From Durusdinium trenchii (Eukaryota; Sar; Dinophyceae; Suessiales; Symbiodiniaceae), in NCBI GenBank assembly GCA_963970005.1, contig CAXAMN010004025.1, forward strand, positions 48,351 through 112,350: 64,000 bases of DNA. The letters run 5' to 3'. The translations under genes were made by a program, and so were the position numbers. Of the stretch, positions 21,442 to 33,329 are shown piece by piece. The notes beneath the pieces are model-generated. The model worked only from the letters and a program-made list of their open reading frames with translations. It had not been told where the DNA came from and searched no databases. Numbering within the stretch: the first letter of the stretch is position 1; each line of letters starts with the position of its first letter.

Positions 21442-21563
21442 CCTCGCTGGTCGATGCACAGGACGAGGCAGGGATCCGGGATCACGCCGTGCTGCTGCGA
21501 CGCTTGATGCGGGTGGCGCAGGTGGTACTGCCCAACCAGGACCCCTCGCGGAATTGCGGGTGA
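21442..21563 (+). CDS. Candidate exon, unknown protein
   Basis: Acceptor CCCCGAG (ending 21441) opens SLVDAQDEAGIRDHAVLLRR then LMRVAQVVLPNQDPSRNCG, ending at TGA 21561-21563. Two overlapping amphipathic segments; other frames are worse. Likely continues into 21646-21785. Confidence 0.5.
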
Positions 21564-21645
21564 CACCAGGTGAGATCGGGTGAGACCAGCTGACACGAGT
21601 CCATCAGTCGATGGAGTCCTGAGAAGTCCTGGGACCGATGAGCAG

Positions 21646-21785
21646 CGAATCTTTGGTACCTGGTGATGCTGGCCATGCCGCAACAAGTTGAACTGACCTG
21701 CGCTCACACGTGGACCGAGCTGATTTCGGCGGTTTCGCTGGGAGCGGTGCATGTCAAGGAGATGAAGACGCAGCCAGAGAGTTGA
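21646..21785 (+). CDS. Candidate terminal exon, unknown protein
   Basis: Acceptor GAGCAG (ending 21645) opens NLWYLVMLAMPQQVELTCAH then TWTELISAVSLGAVHVKEMK and TQPES, with TGA at 783-785. Good hydrophobic/polar periodicity. Same strand and 82 bases after the previous exon. Confidence 0.52.
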
Positions 21786-22109
21786 GATGAACAATTGATG
21801 TTTTATTTGCCATGTTTGTTGACTCAGCAGCATTACTCCCGCTGATTCTTCGGCGTTTGCGGTGACCCAGACATTTGTGTTTGTGATGGTTTAATGAATG
21901 CAGGCCAAACGGTGGTTGCTGTAAGGACCGAAACTTATGTTTGAACGATATCCATCCCAAATCCCCAAACCCACGAGTTTAATGCACAAATTTGTGAAAT
22001 CCAGTTAATCTGATTCATGTCATTAATTATAATTACTAACATTACTGTGAAACCAATTGATTTTAATTCCCCAATCTGTGGGTTCTACGATTGCACTCTT
22101 CGGTCCCAG

Positions 22110-22194
22110 GCCGGACCTGAGCTCCATTGGCATGAACCTCCTGACGAAACAGGTGGGACGAGAAATGGGTGGGATCATGAGATGCGCCGTCTAA
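22110..22194 (+). CDS. Candidate terminal exon, unknown protein
   Basis: Acceptor GTCCCAG (ending 22109) opens PDLSSIGMNLLTKQVGREMG and GIMRCAV, stop TAA 22192-22194. A longer open frame overlaps it but has poor composition. Confidence 0.45.
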
Positions 22195-22509
22195 GACGGC
22201 GTTTGGACCACCGGGATTTTCGAGTGCTGTGCCGGCTGTGCCTGGATAGTTGTTGGATGTGCTCAGAGAATAATGCCAGAAGCGCCTGCATATTTTTTTG
22301 GTGGCACTACCGTAGGCAGGCGAAGAAAAAACATACAGCAACACAAGCGGTCACTGGTATAACGCAACTTCTTAAGCTCTTGCAAGTCTTGCAGTTTCAT
22401 GGGTATGAGCATGTCTTGTTGAACTGCATTGGTTTTGTCCTGAGTTCTTCTCAAGCACCTGGTTCTTTGCAGCTGTGTGCCAGGACAGCCTGGAGCACTT
22501 GAGCAATGC

Positions 22510-23160
22510 TTGCAAGTTGGTCGGGCCTCTCAGGAGCAGACTGTTTCTTCGAGGACGTGGTTGGTTTCTTTGCAGATTCTTTGCGTGTATGAAATACTGC
22601 CTTGAAACAATAAAACACATTTAAAGAAAAAGGATATGACCTCAGCCCGAATGGGTTTTATTAAACAAACTCATGCGTTCAACCGTTAGGACCTAATTCA
22701 ACAGGTATCAGGGTACGATTTAAGACAACAAGTTCAAAGCAATGAATTTGGACCGGTCTTTTGTTCGACTGCTTTGCCGCTTTGAGGCTCCGCAACATGT
22801 GATTCTCAAGAAGGCGCATGTCACACCGCTGTCGACCTGTCAGTTATCACACGGTGCCGTCACCGTGCACATATTGTTGTGGAAGTGGGATATCAAATGA
22901 ATGCATCCTCAGGGCCTCAAGCTAGAGTAGAGGCCATATTCCTGGTGCCCTTTCTTAGATGAACAGTGGAAGTTACCTCCGGAGGTTTTGCAGAGCATGT
23001 TGCCTCACTAGTTTCCAGGTTTACAGCATCGAAGTATGAAGTATGATCAAATATGATAACATATGAAATGGCAGCACAATTGTGTCCATACATTGGCCAA
23101 ACATGCTCGCGCTGCTTGTGTAAACAAAATCATACACGCCTGCCAGGGGGACAAGTTCAT
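22510..23160. other. Stretch without a supported gene
   Basis: Only short frames with weak composition on both strands; no tandem repeat seen. Confidence 0.35.
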
Positions 23161-23167
23161 AAAACAG

Positions 23168-23315
23168 AAGCCGCAGCGGTAGCAGCACATGTGGAATGAT
23201 GTGGATCCCGATTCTTGATCATTTGTTGATCAGTGGTGAGGCCGATGCCGCGATCCCAGAGCAGAAGCTCCGGAAGGGACATGCACCCAAGGCCGTGTCG
23301 AAGGGCGGATGTTGA
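23168..23315 (+). CDS. Candidate exon, unknown protein
   Basis: Open from an AG at 23166-23167 to TGA 23313-23315. The second half reads HLLISGEADAAIPEQKLRKG and HAPKAVSKGGC. The first half is Ser/Arg-rich and may be outside the exon. Confidence 0.38.
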
Positions 23316-23645
23316 GGATGTCGGTAAGTGACTTTGGCATGATGTGTTGCGTTGTGTCATGCACTACAGGTCATGCATCAAGGAATATGTGTCCTATACA
23401 TGGAGATATACTGTTCTCGGTTTTGGTGGTTCAGGCCTCTACTTCTGAAGCTCTGAAGTATATTTGCCAGAAGTTGGCGTTGTATCATACATATCATTTC
23501 ATGACAAGAGTAGGGTGACTACGTTATGTGTGACTTGTCCCAGGAGACGCAGGAGACCTTTGTTTCTGGAAGAGTTGTTTAGAACATGTTTGATCATTTT
23601 TGAATATGACACGTTCCAAGCATATTGAAGTTTATTCAGAACTTA

Positions 23646-23840
23646 TTATATAGGTTTAGATTTGCTGCTTCTCGGATTGCTTTGTTTTGCTTCATCGGAC
23701 TCACTTTCTGAGCTTTCCTGCGTAAGAAGGCCATTGAAGATCTCGTCAAGAACCTCAGCGGCTTGCTGGTCGATCATGATGTTGAGATCGAGCAGGCTTG
23801 CAGGGCCATGGTGGCCATGCGTGGCTGGAGAATGGGTCGA
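23646..23840 (-). CDS. Minus-strand terminal exon with acidic Ser-rich tail
   Basis: The minus-strand frame reads SLLDLNIMIDQQAAEVLDEI then FNGLLTQESSESESDEAKQS and a Lys/Ser tail, ending at TAA 23646-23648. The residue pattern is far better than the 251-codon plus-strand frame over the same bases, which is hydrophobic, Cys-rich and a shadow. The upstream exon is at 24123-24255. Not recognised. Confidence 0.5.
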   Translation of the reverse strand, partial: STHSPATHGHHGPASLLDLNIMIDQQAAEVLDEIFNGLLTQESSESESDEAKQSNPRSSKSKPI

Positions 23841-24122
23841 TACACTGACATGGCTGGTCGTACCTTGTAGCGAAAGCGATTTGTTTTGGGAAAGCCATGG
23901 GTTGTGTGGTAGAAGTGTTTTGTTGTTGCTGTTGTATGTCCATGTCCAACGCCTTGCGTGGTACATGGAAAAGACTGGAACGGTTTTGACTCAAGTAATT
24001 GTACTGCATAATTGGAAGAATCAGCACACGATTTTGGTGGTTGACCAAATCCCGGCTTTCTCGATGCTATTGGATTTGTTTCATGTGGCACTTTGCAGAG
24101 CAGGCCATGTCATTGTTGTAGG

Positions 24123-24255
24123 TCAGAGGAGCGTGCAACTGTGCCTGAATGCCTCAGACGGTTGTTGCAGGAAGATCTGGACCAGATGGTCAAAGACATG
24201 TTCGTGGAAGTCTGACGCTGAGTCTTCCTCTGGAACCAATTCCAGCATGAAGAAC
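24123..24255 (-). CDS. Minus-strand exon of the same gene
   Basis: Minus-strand frame reading FFMLELVPEEDSASDFHEHV then FDHLVQIFLQQPSEAF, with an AG acceptor at 256-257 and a GC donor after EAF or a stop at 24123-24125. Together with 23646-23840 it marks a minus-strand gene of at least two exons. Confidence 0.52.
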
Positions 24256-24539
24256 CTGCTATATAATAGGTGGTTTGGGGGAGGTGAACTGGGTTGCAAT
24301 CAGCGGCATGACACACGAAACCGGGGTGAAAAGAGACCAAGGAGTGCCTGTACCACCAAAGCTGGCCTGTGCAGATATGTAGATCTCAAGTGGTATTTGA
24401 AGACTAAAGATTGGTGAACATGCTCATGTAGTTTACTGTATGCACATGTGTCACATGTGTACTCTTAGTGCATTCCCCGCACTGTATCATCCTATTTACG
24501 AGTAACGTTTGTCTTTATCAACCCACATACCAACACCAG

Positions 24540-24634
24540 GCCACCCCATCGGGGCCGCAGAAGCATCAGTCGCACAAGTATTTGAGATACCCCAGGGCAT
24601 CGAAGGGCAGTTCTTTCCAGGAAAGACAATGTGA
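24540..24634 (+). CDS. Candidate terminal exon
   Basis: Acceptor CACCAG (ending 24539) opens HPIGAAEASVAQVFEIPQGI then EGQFFPGKTM, stop TGA 24632-24634. It directly abuts the CTAGTAGC-type repeat. Not recognised. Confidence 0.45.
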
Positions 24635-24639
24635 GACTT

Positions 24640-24738
24640 CAAGGAACCTAACAGTGATGGCCTCCAACCTACTAGCGATGGCCTGAAACCTAATAGCGAT
24701 GGTCTCCAACATAATAGCCTCCAACCTCATAGTTTTCA
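24640..24738. repeat. CTAGTAGC / GGAGGCCAT repeat family, copy 2
   Basis: Four degenerate units of GATGGCCTCCAACCTACTAG type, in the reverse orientation to copy 1 at 2150. Confidence 0.65.
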
Positions 24739-25078
24739 CTGAGTTTCAACTTGCCAAAAGTATGTAAAATGCAAACATCCATTAGATGACCCACAAGCTG
24801 GGGTTGCGCAAAAGATAAATATGCATTCTGGAAACGTGCGGCTTGGGAAGGGAGTGCCGAAGAAGATGTCCATGGAACGATGCATCAGGTCAGTGCAAGC
24901 ATGAGCGCCGACTCAGCATGGTGTACGTAATTAAAGGCTACCGGCTACCAGTTGTTTGTTGGATGTGGATAGCAGTTGACACTACGAGCTTGAAGAACGT
25001 CTGGTGTTTGGACCCTTAGCTCCGATCTTAGATGCTCTTATCATTGTGTGCCTCGTTGGAACTACGACTTTGCCGCAC

Positions 25079-25242
25079 GGGATCGCTTGGGACCGTCGCC
25101 ACGGACCGCTCAGCAACCAACGACGGTACAAATCATGGGCTTGGTGCGGTGCCCAACGGGAGCAGCGTTGACGGGCGCCGACGGACGGAGTCTGACAAAG
25201 GCTGGATGAAACCTCACGGGACCAACCGGATCAACGCTTCCA
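25079..25242 (+). CDS. Candidate exon, unknown protein
   Basis: Frame reading SLGTVATDRSATNDGTNHGL then a Gly/Asn/Arg segment ending GWMKPHGTNRINASM. GC-rich relative to its AT-rich surroundings. Polar and probably disordered. Exact ends unknown; open to 25283. Confidence 0.35.
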
Positions 25243-25499
25243 TGGGTATAGTATATATGGGTACCCTTCGGGTGCCATGTTGAATCTTGAGGTCACTGAT
25301 GTTAGTTCAACAATGGTTGTCCAATGATTCTGGTTCCCTGAAATCCATGAGGTCTTTTCATAATTCTTGTTTGCTTGTGAATGCTCGTGATCCAGCCTAG
25401 CAGTCCCGGCATCCAAAACCCAACAATCGGTTGATGCTCTTTTGTTCCTGGATAGCTTCTGCAGCATTTGCAACGGCCTATAGCTAGCAGCTAGTTAGC

Positions 25500-26300
25500 T
25501 ATCCATATACAACATCCCGTAATTGAAGATATTCCAAGTCTTGGCTGCCTCAAAACAACTGTTCATTCTTCCTTCAATTGTCTAATTCATGTGAGCACTC
25601 CCCTTCTTTCTTTTCAATGAACAATGAAACCTATATGCTCGAGGTATTTTTTTGACAGAATAGGTTTGGGCCAGTGTCTGGGCTCTGAATACTACCCTTT
25701 ACCTTGAACAAGGGAGAAGCATAGACTCTCGCCCAGGGCAAGTTGGCAATACTCAGGACCAGCCAAGTAACAACTCGTTCATTCATCAACAAGAGGAAGG
25801 TGTGCTTCGCGAAACACAACAAGTGCAGAATAATGAAGATAGATGAAGATAGTTTATTTGGGCTTGAGCCTCAATAATTGCCATTTGCAATCGCAGAGGA
25901 GGCAAGCCCAGAATCTGTTTTCAATACCAGCCTATACAAGATACTCGCACAGGCAAGCCCTGGCCATCGCGCCACAGATGCTTGCAATTTGCAATGCTCA
26001 ACTGAAGCCTAGGTGCACTGCTGCGAGTATGTTACCTTGATGAAACGCTTGCTGGGTCCTTAGTCTCATTGTAGGTCAGACCCGGGAGGTGATCTATCAT
26101 GGACGGATTTTTCGGAATAGTCAAGAACCATGTATTTCGTCCAAGGCCGAGCCAGAGTTTGCATTGTTTCAAACGGAATACATATTATACTAACTCTTGG
26201 GACATTTGACATTTCATATTCTTTAGTGGAGCATGGCCATTACATGGTCTTGATAGAACAAGCACGTCCTTTTGCTAGTGTTAATTCGTATCGAAGGCCT
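25500..26300. other. Stretch without a supported gene
   Basis: AT-richer sequence with short open frames only. The following 26300-26650 is open on both strands (about 65 codons minus, 116 plus) without a decisive signal. Confidence 0.35.
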
Positions 26301-26757
26301 CTATGGTGAACTGGCATGACACGTGTCCACACCTCGCAACCAAATGCACCCATCAACTGTTGGCTGGCATCTTTCTGGTTGTCAAGGTATCAGCCAACCT
26401 TGGCAAAACACAAAGAGTCAGGCATGTACACTTCTGCAGCCGTTTTGGTCGGCCAGTCTCAGAGCTCAGGTGGGACACCAAAGGTGACCTTTTCCACAGC
26501 TTGCAGCCCGATGCCACAGTTGCCATGGGTTCAAACACAGGACACCTCAAAGAAAACGAACCACCAAATACCTCCTGGTTTCATTTATATAGCAATGTCC
26601 AGAAAGTCTCTCAGCTCTGCTAGTACTGGGTCAGTGACCACTTTGCCGTGCAAAATCATGCGGTGAAAGAACAAGCACCATAGAATAGTATAGCGTTTGA
26701 GTCGCGTTTGTTCTGTAATCCTTCCGGATCTCTGTCAGCTTCACCAGCTGCCATCAG

Positions 26758-26874
26758 CTGCCACATTCCGTCCTCAGGAAGCAGGTTCTGCCCGACCGGA
26801 ACATCCAAGTGCTCAGTCGAATGGACCTGGTCTACGCTTGCGCACTGGTGGGGCGGCCTTTTTCAACGAGTTGA
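26758..26874 (+). CDS. Candidate terminal exon
   Basis: Acceptor CATCAG (ending 26757) opens LPHSVLRKQVLPDRNIQVLS then RMDLVYACALVGRPFSTS, stop TGA 872-874. Two other frames are open through this stretch; this one has the most ordinary hydrophobic pattern. Confidence 0.38.
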   Translation: MPHSVLRKQVLPDRNIQVLSRMDLVYACALVGRPFSTS

Positions 26875-27711
26875 GCGAGCCGATGAAAAGTCAGGAGTTA
26901 TCTAGGATGTAACATGCAATACTTAGAACAACCGTATATATATATATAGAGAAGCTGCTAAAGCAGCGCTGCAGCAGTGTTGAAAACTGTGACCGGATCT
27001 AGATCGAAGGACCACGCATACAGTACAATTATTCGCTTCAGTTCCGCAGTTTTATCCATTTGAGGTCCGAACTTCTTAAGGATCGTCCTACAGTAGATGG
27101 ACGAAGTATTCAAACGCTTCAAACCACTTGGACCTTCCTCAGTGAATGGGCGAAGCAAATCAATCCCTGGCAACACAAAGTCAATCAAGTCGTGTTCAAA
27201 TCAAGTCCCTGTGTGAGGGTGTCACGGGTTCGTGACAGTTACGGGTCCTCAGGGTTTGAGTCTGAATATTTGGTCCATCTACTGTAGGACCTCAAATTGC
27301 AGCAAGATTAGCATCAGGTGACCCTGAGAAGCCCAGCGGTGTATACTTATGTGATGACATTGGTGGAGCAAAGTGACCAGCTCTGCTGGCTGCATCCGAC
27401 CTGTGAAAAAGAAAAGAACATTCAAGAACAACACATCCCAGAGCAGGGTCACATCCCCCAAGCAAAACACGAAGCACCCTCCCTGCGCCGCGACAAACTG
27501 ACGCGGATTGTAGAAAGATGTACTGTAACAAAATGTAACAAAATCAGATATTCGTTTCACAAGTACCTCTCATGTAATTGTCCTGCAAGCCAAGCCGTAC
27601 CTAGCCGTGGATGGATAGGCTCACAGCTTCACAGAGTCCACTCGGAATGGATGGCATCCACGAAAGCATCGCACCAGACATCGGGGAATGGGTCATTCAC
27701 CGGTCACTAAG

Positions 27712-27911
27712 CATCGACCCAGGCGCAGCAGTGCTTGGACAAGGATCTGAAGCGGATCCGAGACGCGAAGGTCGTGAGATGCTCAGATGAGGAATCGAAG
27801 ATACTTGAGCACACGTGCATCATCTTCTGCCCCTCCACACACCCTTTGCAAAGGTGGAAAATGCTTGGGGTGGGTGACTGGCTGACTGGAGGGACTGGAG
27901 GGTCCAAGTAA
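27712..27911 (+). CDS. Candidate exon, unknown protein
   Basis: Acceptor CACTAAG (ending 27711) opens QAQQCLDKDLKRIRDAKVVR then CSDEESKILEHTCIIFCPST, finishing in a glycine-rich tail at TAA 909-911. Strong charge pattern in the first half. A competing frame (MDGIHESIAPDIGEWVIHRS, from about 27650) overlaps its start and could be the preceding exon. Confidence 0.48.
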
Positions 27912-28004
27912 TCTCTCGGGATACATTTGGATGACTAGGGCGTGTTGTTTGAGCATTCTTTTGAGAGAGGATCTGGTTTTTGGTCGTGCAGCAGCTAGTG
28001 GCTA

Positions 28005-28283
28005 GTGATAAGGATGGGTTCACCGGGAGCTCATGACTCAGACAAGTTGAGTCTAGTGCATTTTGTCCCTCAGTTTCAGCGACTGTCATGGTTTGAGGCT
28101 TGGCTGAAGCTTGTGATGAGCATTCTATTCGGTACGGGAAAGTCGATCCCAAGCTCTTTGATTTTGAAGGTAGCTGCTGCTTTCTGGCTATGTAGGAACA
28201 TGCACTGGGATGGGTTCACAATGTCGTGCAAAAGACTGCACAAGATAACCCTTGTAACATGTTGTATTGTACGTGTTCTTTGA
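28005..28283 (+). CDS. Open frame of 92 codons, unknown
   Basis: The middle reads FVPQFQRLSWFEAWLKLVMS followed by a hydrophobic segment (SLILKVAAAFWLCRNM). One membrane-like stretch may be present. The opposite strand is open for 110 codons, so the call is weak. Confidence 0.25.
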   Translation: MIRMGSPGAHDSDKLSLVHFVPQFQRLSWFEAWLKLVMSILFGTGKSIPSSLILKVAAAFWLCRNMHWDGFTMSCKRLHKITLVTCCIVRVL

Positions 28284-29921
28284 GTAATTACAACCCGGAA
28301 AACTAATGATCAACCCTCTGACCTGAAGTCCTCCCAGCCCTCCAACCTGAAGTCGTTCAGCGAACATCGCTGGTCAGTGGAAAATTCCCAGGCCTGTTTG
28401 AATCGCCTCGGTTCAGTCGCAGCCTGAGTTGTCATATTGATGGGGGACACCCATGTTGTAATATTGATCGATATATATATATACAGTATATATACTTGTA
28501 GTATAAATGTTGGCCACTCAACTTGCTGAGTTTGGGGTTCTTTGACAGACCAGGATCTACTACTTGACAAGGGGGATGCCGCGATGCCCATTTTATATTT
28601 GCAAAGACCGAGTCTCCAAAAGATTCCAGCAGAAAAGGATTTTGCACACCCAATGTGGTTTGCTTGCCTCACGCTCCATCATGCAAGCAAAGGCCCAAAT
28701 GGACGTTGTTTGGAATATGTTTGTTGGACAACCCTATTTTTTGGGTGTAGCTGGTGAACAGACTGAGCAGTTGGCCGCCCAACCAACCGACCTTGCACCA
28801 AACCTTTGTTGCCTTTCCAAGAGACCTTGAGGAATGGCGCTTGGTTCCATCAGAGGAGCATTCGGCTGGATAGGAACGGTGCCTTTTTTCAACAGACATG
28901 TCCATAAAGAAGATTGGACCAACCTGTTTGGAGATCACTCATGGGCTTGGGTGATTGTTGGGTCCTTCATGAAGCAGTCGGGTTGACTTTGGGAACAAGC
29001 CACCGACCCCTTGTGGCAAGACTGTGTTTGTTCACGAGATGACATGGGAGGTGAAATCTCTCCCAATGAAGGGTGCTTCTGGGTGAATTTTGGAAAGTGG
29101 ATCAACTTGAATTCAAGGGGAAACCATTTGTGAACCTGGATCAACACTTCCTGGTATGTGGCTATGACGTGAAGGGGGCTTTGGGTGTGGCGCTAGGGGC
29201 TTTGCCTTCCAAAAGCCGCCGGGTTTAATCGACAAGCTTGCTCCAAAATTATCCGAAACTGGATTTCGGATTTTCAGTATGTCTTGTGTTTGGCCCTTCC
29301 CCCGTGGCGGTCAGTAGGTACTTGCTTCACTCAGCACCCTACCAAAAAGTTGTACCATGAATTCAGATGGATTCAGGCTCTCTTCCTTTGGCCAAGCCTG
29401 AGCTGTTTAGGACGACCGTCTCTGAGGCCCACTGCAGACATTTGTTTCACCCCTCGTGCAAATCAGGAAACCTAACAAGGCAAGACTGGCTACCACTTGG
29501 AAGCTGAAACCCAAGCCTTTCAAGCAACCTGCAAATCTATTTCAACGCGGAACAAAAACAGTTGGCACATGTTGGCACATCAGTTTTGATGGGCCTCAAA
29601 AGATTGTCGTTTGCAGACCCTGCCTTCTTGGAGCGACAGATGTATTGCCTGGCCGGGATTAGCAGAGTAGCTGGCTGCTCAATCCTTTCCATGGCCACAA
29701 CCTGCCCACATGTTACCGATGGGAAGACCAGCAATGACTTTCAGAGATCCTTCATCTGCACTTGTTCCGACCCATAGTGGATGCTCGGCTTGGGAAATAA
29801 GTTCAGATTCCATGCAGGCATTGGTGGCAGAATTGACCAAAGTTTAGCGCTGCCAAGCAATCCGCTATGAGGTCTGCGTGGCATGGACGATAGTATAACC
29901 TACGTAACTACGTATGCATGA

Positions 29922-30491
29922 AAGCTGTGGACCCTTGCCTGTGTCGCCAGGCTGACATTTGGTGCTAGCAGAACAGGGCAAACAAAAGGCCAACGAGAGG
30001 GATGTGCGCAGCAGCTGAACGTCGCTCACCGCGTAGCCACGGCTGGGCATGAGACCGTCGTCGCTGACGAACTCAGGGGGGCCGAAGAACTCAGGTCGAG
30101 ACACGAGACGGGGAGGAGCAAAGGAAGGAGTGGACCAAAGGCATGTAACCTCGAAACAAAGACCAATGTTCACGGTGACCAATGGGCATGGTGGCTGCAC
30201 AAGGGTCATGCACGCCAGCCCGTCAAAACCATCAAAGCTGCTCAACGACGCACCTACAGAGCAGCCGTGAGCGAGGGTCGTCAATTGTGCAGCATTCGGG
30301 ACCTCCCAGCACGAATGCTGCACGCTTCGGGACCGCAAGAGCCGGAGGTTTTTTGCGCGACGCAGCAGCGGGCGAAGAGTCACGAACCAAGTGCAAAGTT
30401 TGAGGAATTCCTTACAAACCACCTGCGCCGGATTCAGAATATATATCATTTGGACATACTGTTCCCAGGCGAAGGTGGTCGCCTGGGCTAG
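29922..30491 (+). CDS. Open frame of about 190 codons without an initial ATG
   Basis: The plus-strand frame is free of stops from 29922 to TAG/TGA near 30489 and reads charged, protein-like segments such as HETVVADELRGAEELRSRHE and AKFEEFLTNHLRRIQN. The minus strand is also open for 219 codons with ATG (30524 to 29865) and is hydrophobic. Both frames lie in GC-rich sequence. Residue use favours the plus strand in the distal half. Possibly an exon of a retroelement or an unknown gene. Confidence 0.35.
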   Translation, partial: KLWTLACVARLTFGASRTGQTKGQREGCAQQLNVAHRVATAGHETVVADELRGAEELRSRHETGRSKGRSGPKACNLETKTNVHGDQWAWWLHKGHARQPVKTIKAAQRRTYRAAVSEGRQLCSIRDLPARMLHASGPQEPEVFCATQQRAKSHEPSAKFEEFLTNHLRRIQNIYHLDILFPGEGGRLG

Positions 30492-30705
30492 CGCACCAAA
30501 GCCGACAAGCGGCAAAAGAAACAATGCTCAAGGAAGCTGAGTCCTTAGTGCGCCATGAACAAAGTAAGTACAGGTTATCAACAGGTTCAAACACGACCCG
30601 GACGCACTGAGGCCAATGTGTTTAGGGAACGAAACAACATGCATCAACTCAACGAGCAACATCAATCAGCAAAACGCAGCATGTTTGGCATAACAACCTT
30701 TGCTT

Positions 30706-30866
30706 TCTCTCCATGTTGAACATTCATTTGGGACATTTGTCAATGTGTGTTTCCAAGATATGGGACCTTTTGTCATGAACCTACTAGATGTCTCTCCATG
30801 TTGGAAAAGCATTTGGGACGTTTCAGTTTCCAAACTATGGGATGTTTGTTATGAAGTTGCTAGATG
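30706..30866. repeat. Tandem duplication, 85- and 76-bp units
   Basis: Units 30706-30790 and 30791-30866 both start TCTCTCCATGTTG and end CTAGATG, sharing CATTTGGGAC, TTTCCAA, TATGGGA and TTATGAA-type blocks in the same order. Copies have diverged, with a net loss of nine bases in the second. Confidence 0.75.
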
Positions 30867-32189
30867 CTTTTCATTTTGGGGACATGCACATAGAGGGCTG
30901 CCTCCAACTAACAGTTCATGTGCACGTTTACCTGAAGTTGCATGCCCAAATATGAAAATGAAAGCACCGGAAATTTGAAGTCTTTCCTGGAAGCGCACCC
31001 CCAAACAATGCAGATGCATTTTGCTTGGGACTGTAACTGCACAAGGCTATTTGGGTAGGGTTTCATTTTGATTTTTTGGGGGGGTTGTGAGTTTTTGACA
31101 CATGCCAAACCGGACGGTCCATGTTGGCGTACCGGGGTGCATAAGCCAACGACCTGTCGCTTGGTGAAGGAGCACCTCATGTTGCTCCACATGTTGCCAC
31201 TGCAACGACAAATCCAGGCGACACAGACAAACCCGGGCTGCAACAACAATGTTGTTTCAATTCGGTTGGTTTTGACGGCTCACTCTGTTTGTCAGTTCCA
31301 GAGTTGGTTCACTTGGTGGGGGTCGTTGTTTGTTCCATCTTGTATAAGTGGCGTCCAAGCAGCCTGGCTGGGGATGTTCCTGCCAGTGCCACAATATGTG
31401 CAGATCTTCTGCCCACCAAGTTTCGTCGTTGGGCCAACACTTGGGCGATTGTGCCAGTGTAACACCAGATGGCTCATGACCCGTAGGACCGTAGGACCCA
31501 TATTCAGTGCTCTCCTACAACTACCTCAGTAAAGACAAAGCAAGGAATAAGTGCAGTTGGCACGACTTTTGACGTATAGTGACTATATAGTGACTATAGT
31601 CTATAGTTTCAAAAGAAAGTCATTGACAAAATGCTGTGGGGGGTGGTTCCCTTGCTGCTTTGCGTTTTCCGGCTAAAAGGTGGTGGATGGTGGTCAAAAA
31701 TATGACATGGTTTGTGTTGCCCTCTCTTCCTTGTGGCAGTTTAGGCTCCAACGTGAGTTTTCAAGCCACCTATGATGTAGGAGAACATCATGAGCCGCCA
31801 AGAACGACCTGTGGTGGTCATTTTGAGGTTTTTGCAGTTGAGGGAGTGGTGGAAGTTCCTGAGGTGGTCAGCCTTGGTTGTGGTCCTCTAGTCTACTAAC
31901 CTTTGGCCACTTCTGTGTGGTTTTACCAGCCTTAGCCTAGGCTAAGACCGCTTGGTTAGACGGTCCAATTCTAGCACATACCTTGCATACCCATTTGGGT
32001 CATTTCTGGGTCATGCTATTCCAAGCTCATGTGCAAGACAACAGCCGATTCTTCTCATAGAGGTTTTGTTTTGATGCTGGGAGGTACTGACACGGTATCC
32101 ATGAGTGGTTTTGCTTCGTTCGCTTTGCACATCTATGGCTTTTCCCTTTGTTCTTCCGGCTTGGTTCATGGCTTGGTTCATGGCTTCAG

Positions 32190-32253
32190 GTGCTCTTAAG
32201 CATCGAACGGGACATTGAGCTGAAATGGTGCGATCTGATGGCCAAGGCTGCCG
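32190..32253 (+). CDS. Candidate small internal exon
   Basis: Acceptor GCTTCAG and GT donor at 32254 (CCG|GTGAGT) bracket VLLSIERDIELKWCDLMAKA plus A. Both splice sites are near consensus and the peptide is a clean amphipathic helix. The frame stays open to a stop at 32319. Confidence 0.5.
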
Positions 32254-33329
32254 GTGAGTTTGGCCCACACTGGCCCACACCGCAGGATGGTACAACCGTG
32301 GCAGGAGGTATGGCAGTGTAAAACAATTCACTGATAGATAGTGTTGAGTACAAGGTTTGATTGGTATAAGCGGAAGGCTTAAGAACTCTTGAGAAGCTCA
32401 TGTGGTAACGACACGCTGGGTTACGCTGTATTGCTTCATGAACCAGGCGCTTGGAAGAGAAGAACGAAGTGCCTAGCTCAGATTGGCACGGTCTGGAGGG
32501 TTGCATGTTTGCTTGACGTCTCGTAAATGTGACTCGTCGTTGCCAACATGCGGATACAGGGGGAAGTTCAAGTTTCTGGATGACTGACTCTCCAAAGGAC
32601 CTGGCAGTGCCGGTGCTTTTCCTCCACGGGAAGGATGGATAAACTGTACCTACTCACCCAGCTCACTAAGGAGACCAGACACTCTACAGGCTCATCCTAT
32701 GAATGGTATCCCGCCAGTGGTTCTTTGCAAGAACATTCAGGGTTGCAGTGCACCAGATTCACAGTACTATGGTCATGGTTTTGTCTTCCCTCCCTTAGGA
32801 ACTTTCTGGTTGGACATGACCAATCCACGTCAATGTCGGTGTTGTCTCAAATATTGGCACAGTCAAAAGGCAACTAGTTGAGGACCTCATTTGGAGACAT
32901 GCTTATAGAACCAACTCCAGGAATCTCGTCGACATGTCACAACTCCGATGTCAAAAGATTAAGCCCAACACCACAAGGACCAGGGATTTGAGCCTTTGTT
33001 CCTTTCAAGATCCTTTCGAGTCAGAGTTTTGTGGCTACCAGTCTGAGTCACCCCTTTTTGGGCCCGGCATCGTGGAAAGCTTTGGTTAAAGCACCAGTAG
33101 TTCACCCTGTTCGAGGGACCAAAACTTGGCACTATCTCTATACCTGAAATCCTTCCAAGCGGGAAATGTGTTGCAGGCGAGGACAACAAAAAGCCCACAT
33201 ATCCCAAGAACCTCCAAGCCCCAAGAATTGACTTCAGACACAACCCCCCCACCATCTCGAGAATTTCATGTCCTGTTTCTTTTGGGGTTGCAGATGTTTC
33301 CTGATATCGAACATATTCAATCATGAGAC

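Noticed and set aside
23662-24417. 251-codon plus-strand open frame
   Set aside because: Hydrophobic, Cys/Trp/Ser-rich composition and overlap with two better minus-strand exons mark it as a shadow.
31068-31532. 154-codon plus-strand open frame
   Set aside because: Hydrophobic and Cys/Trp/Gln-rich with no sign of domains or splice-bounded exon structure; not strong enough to annotate.
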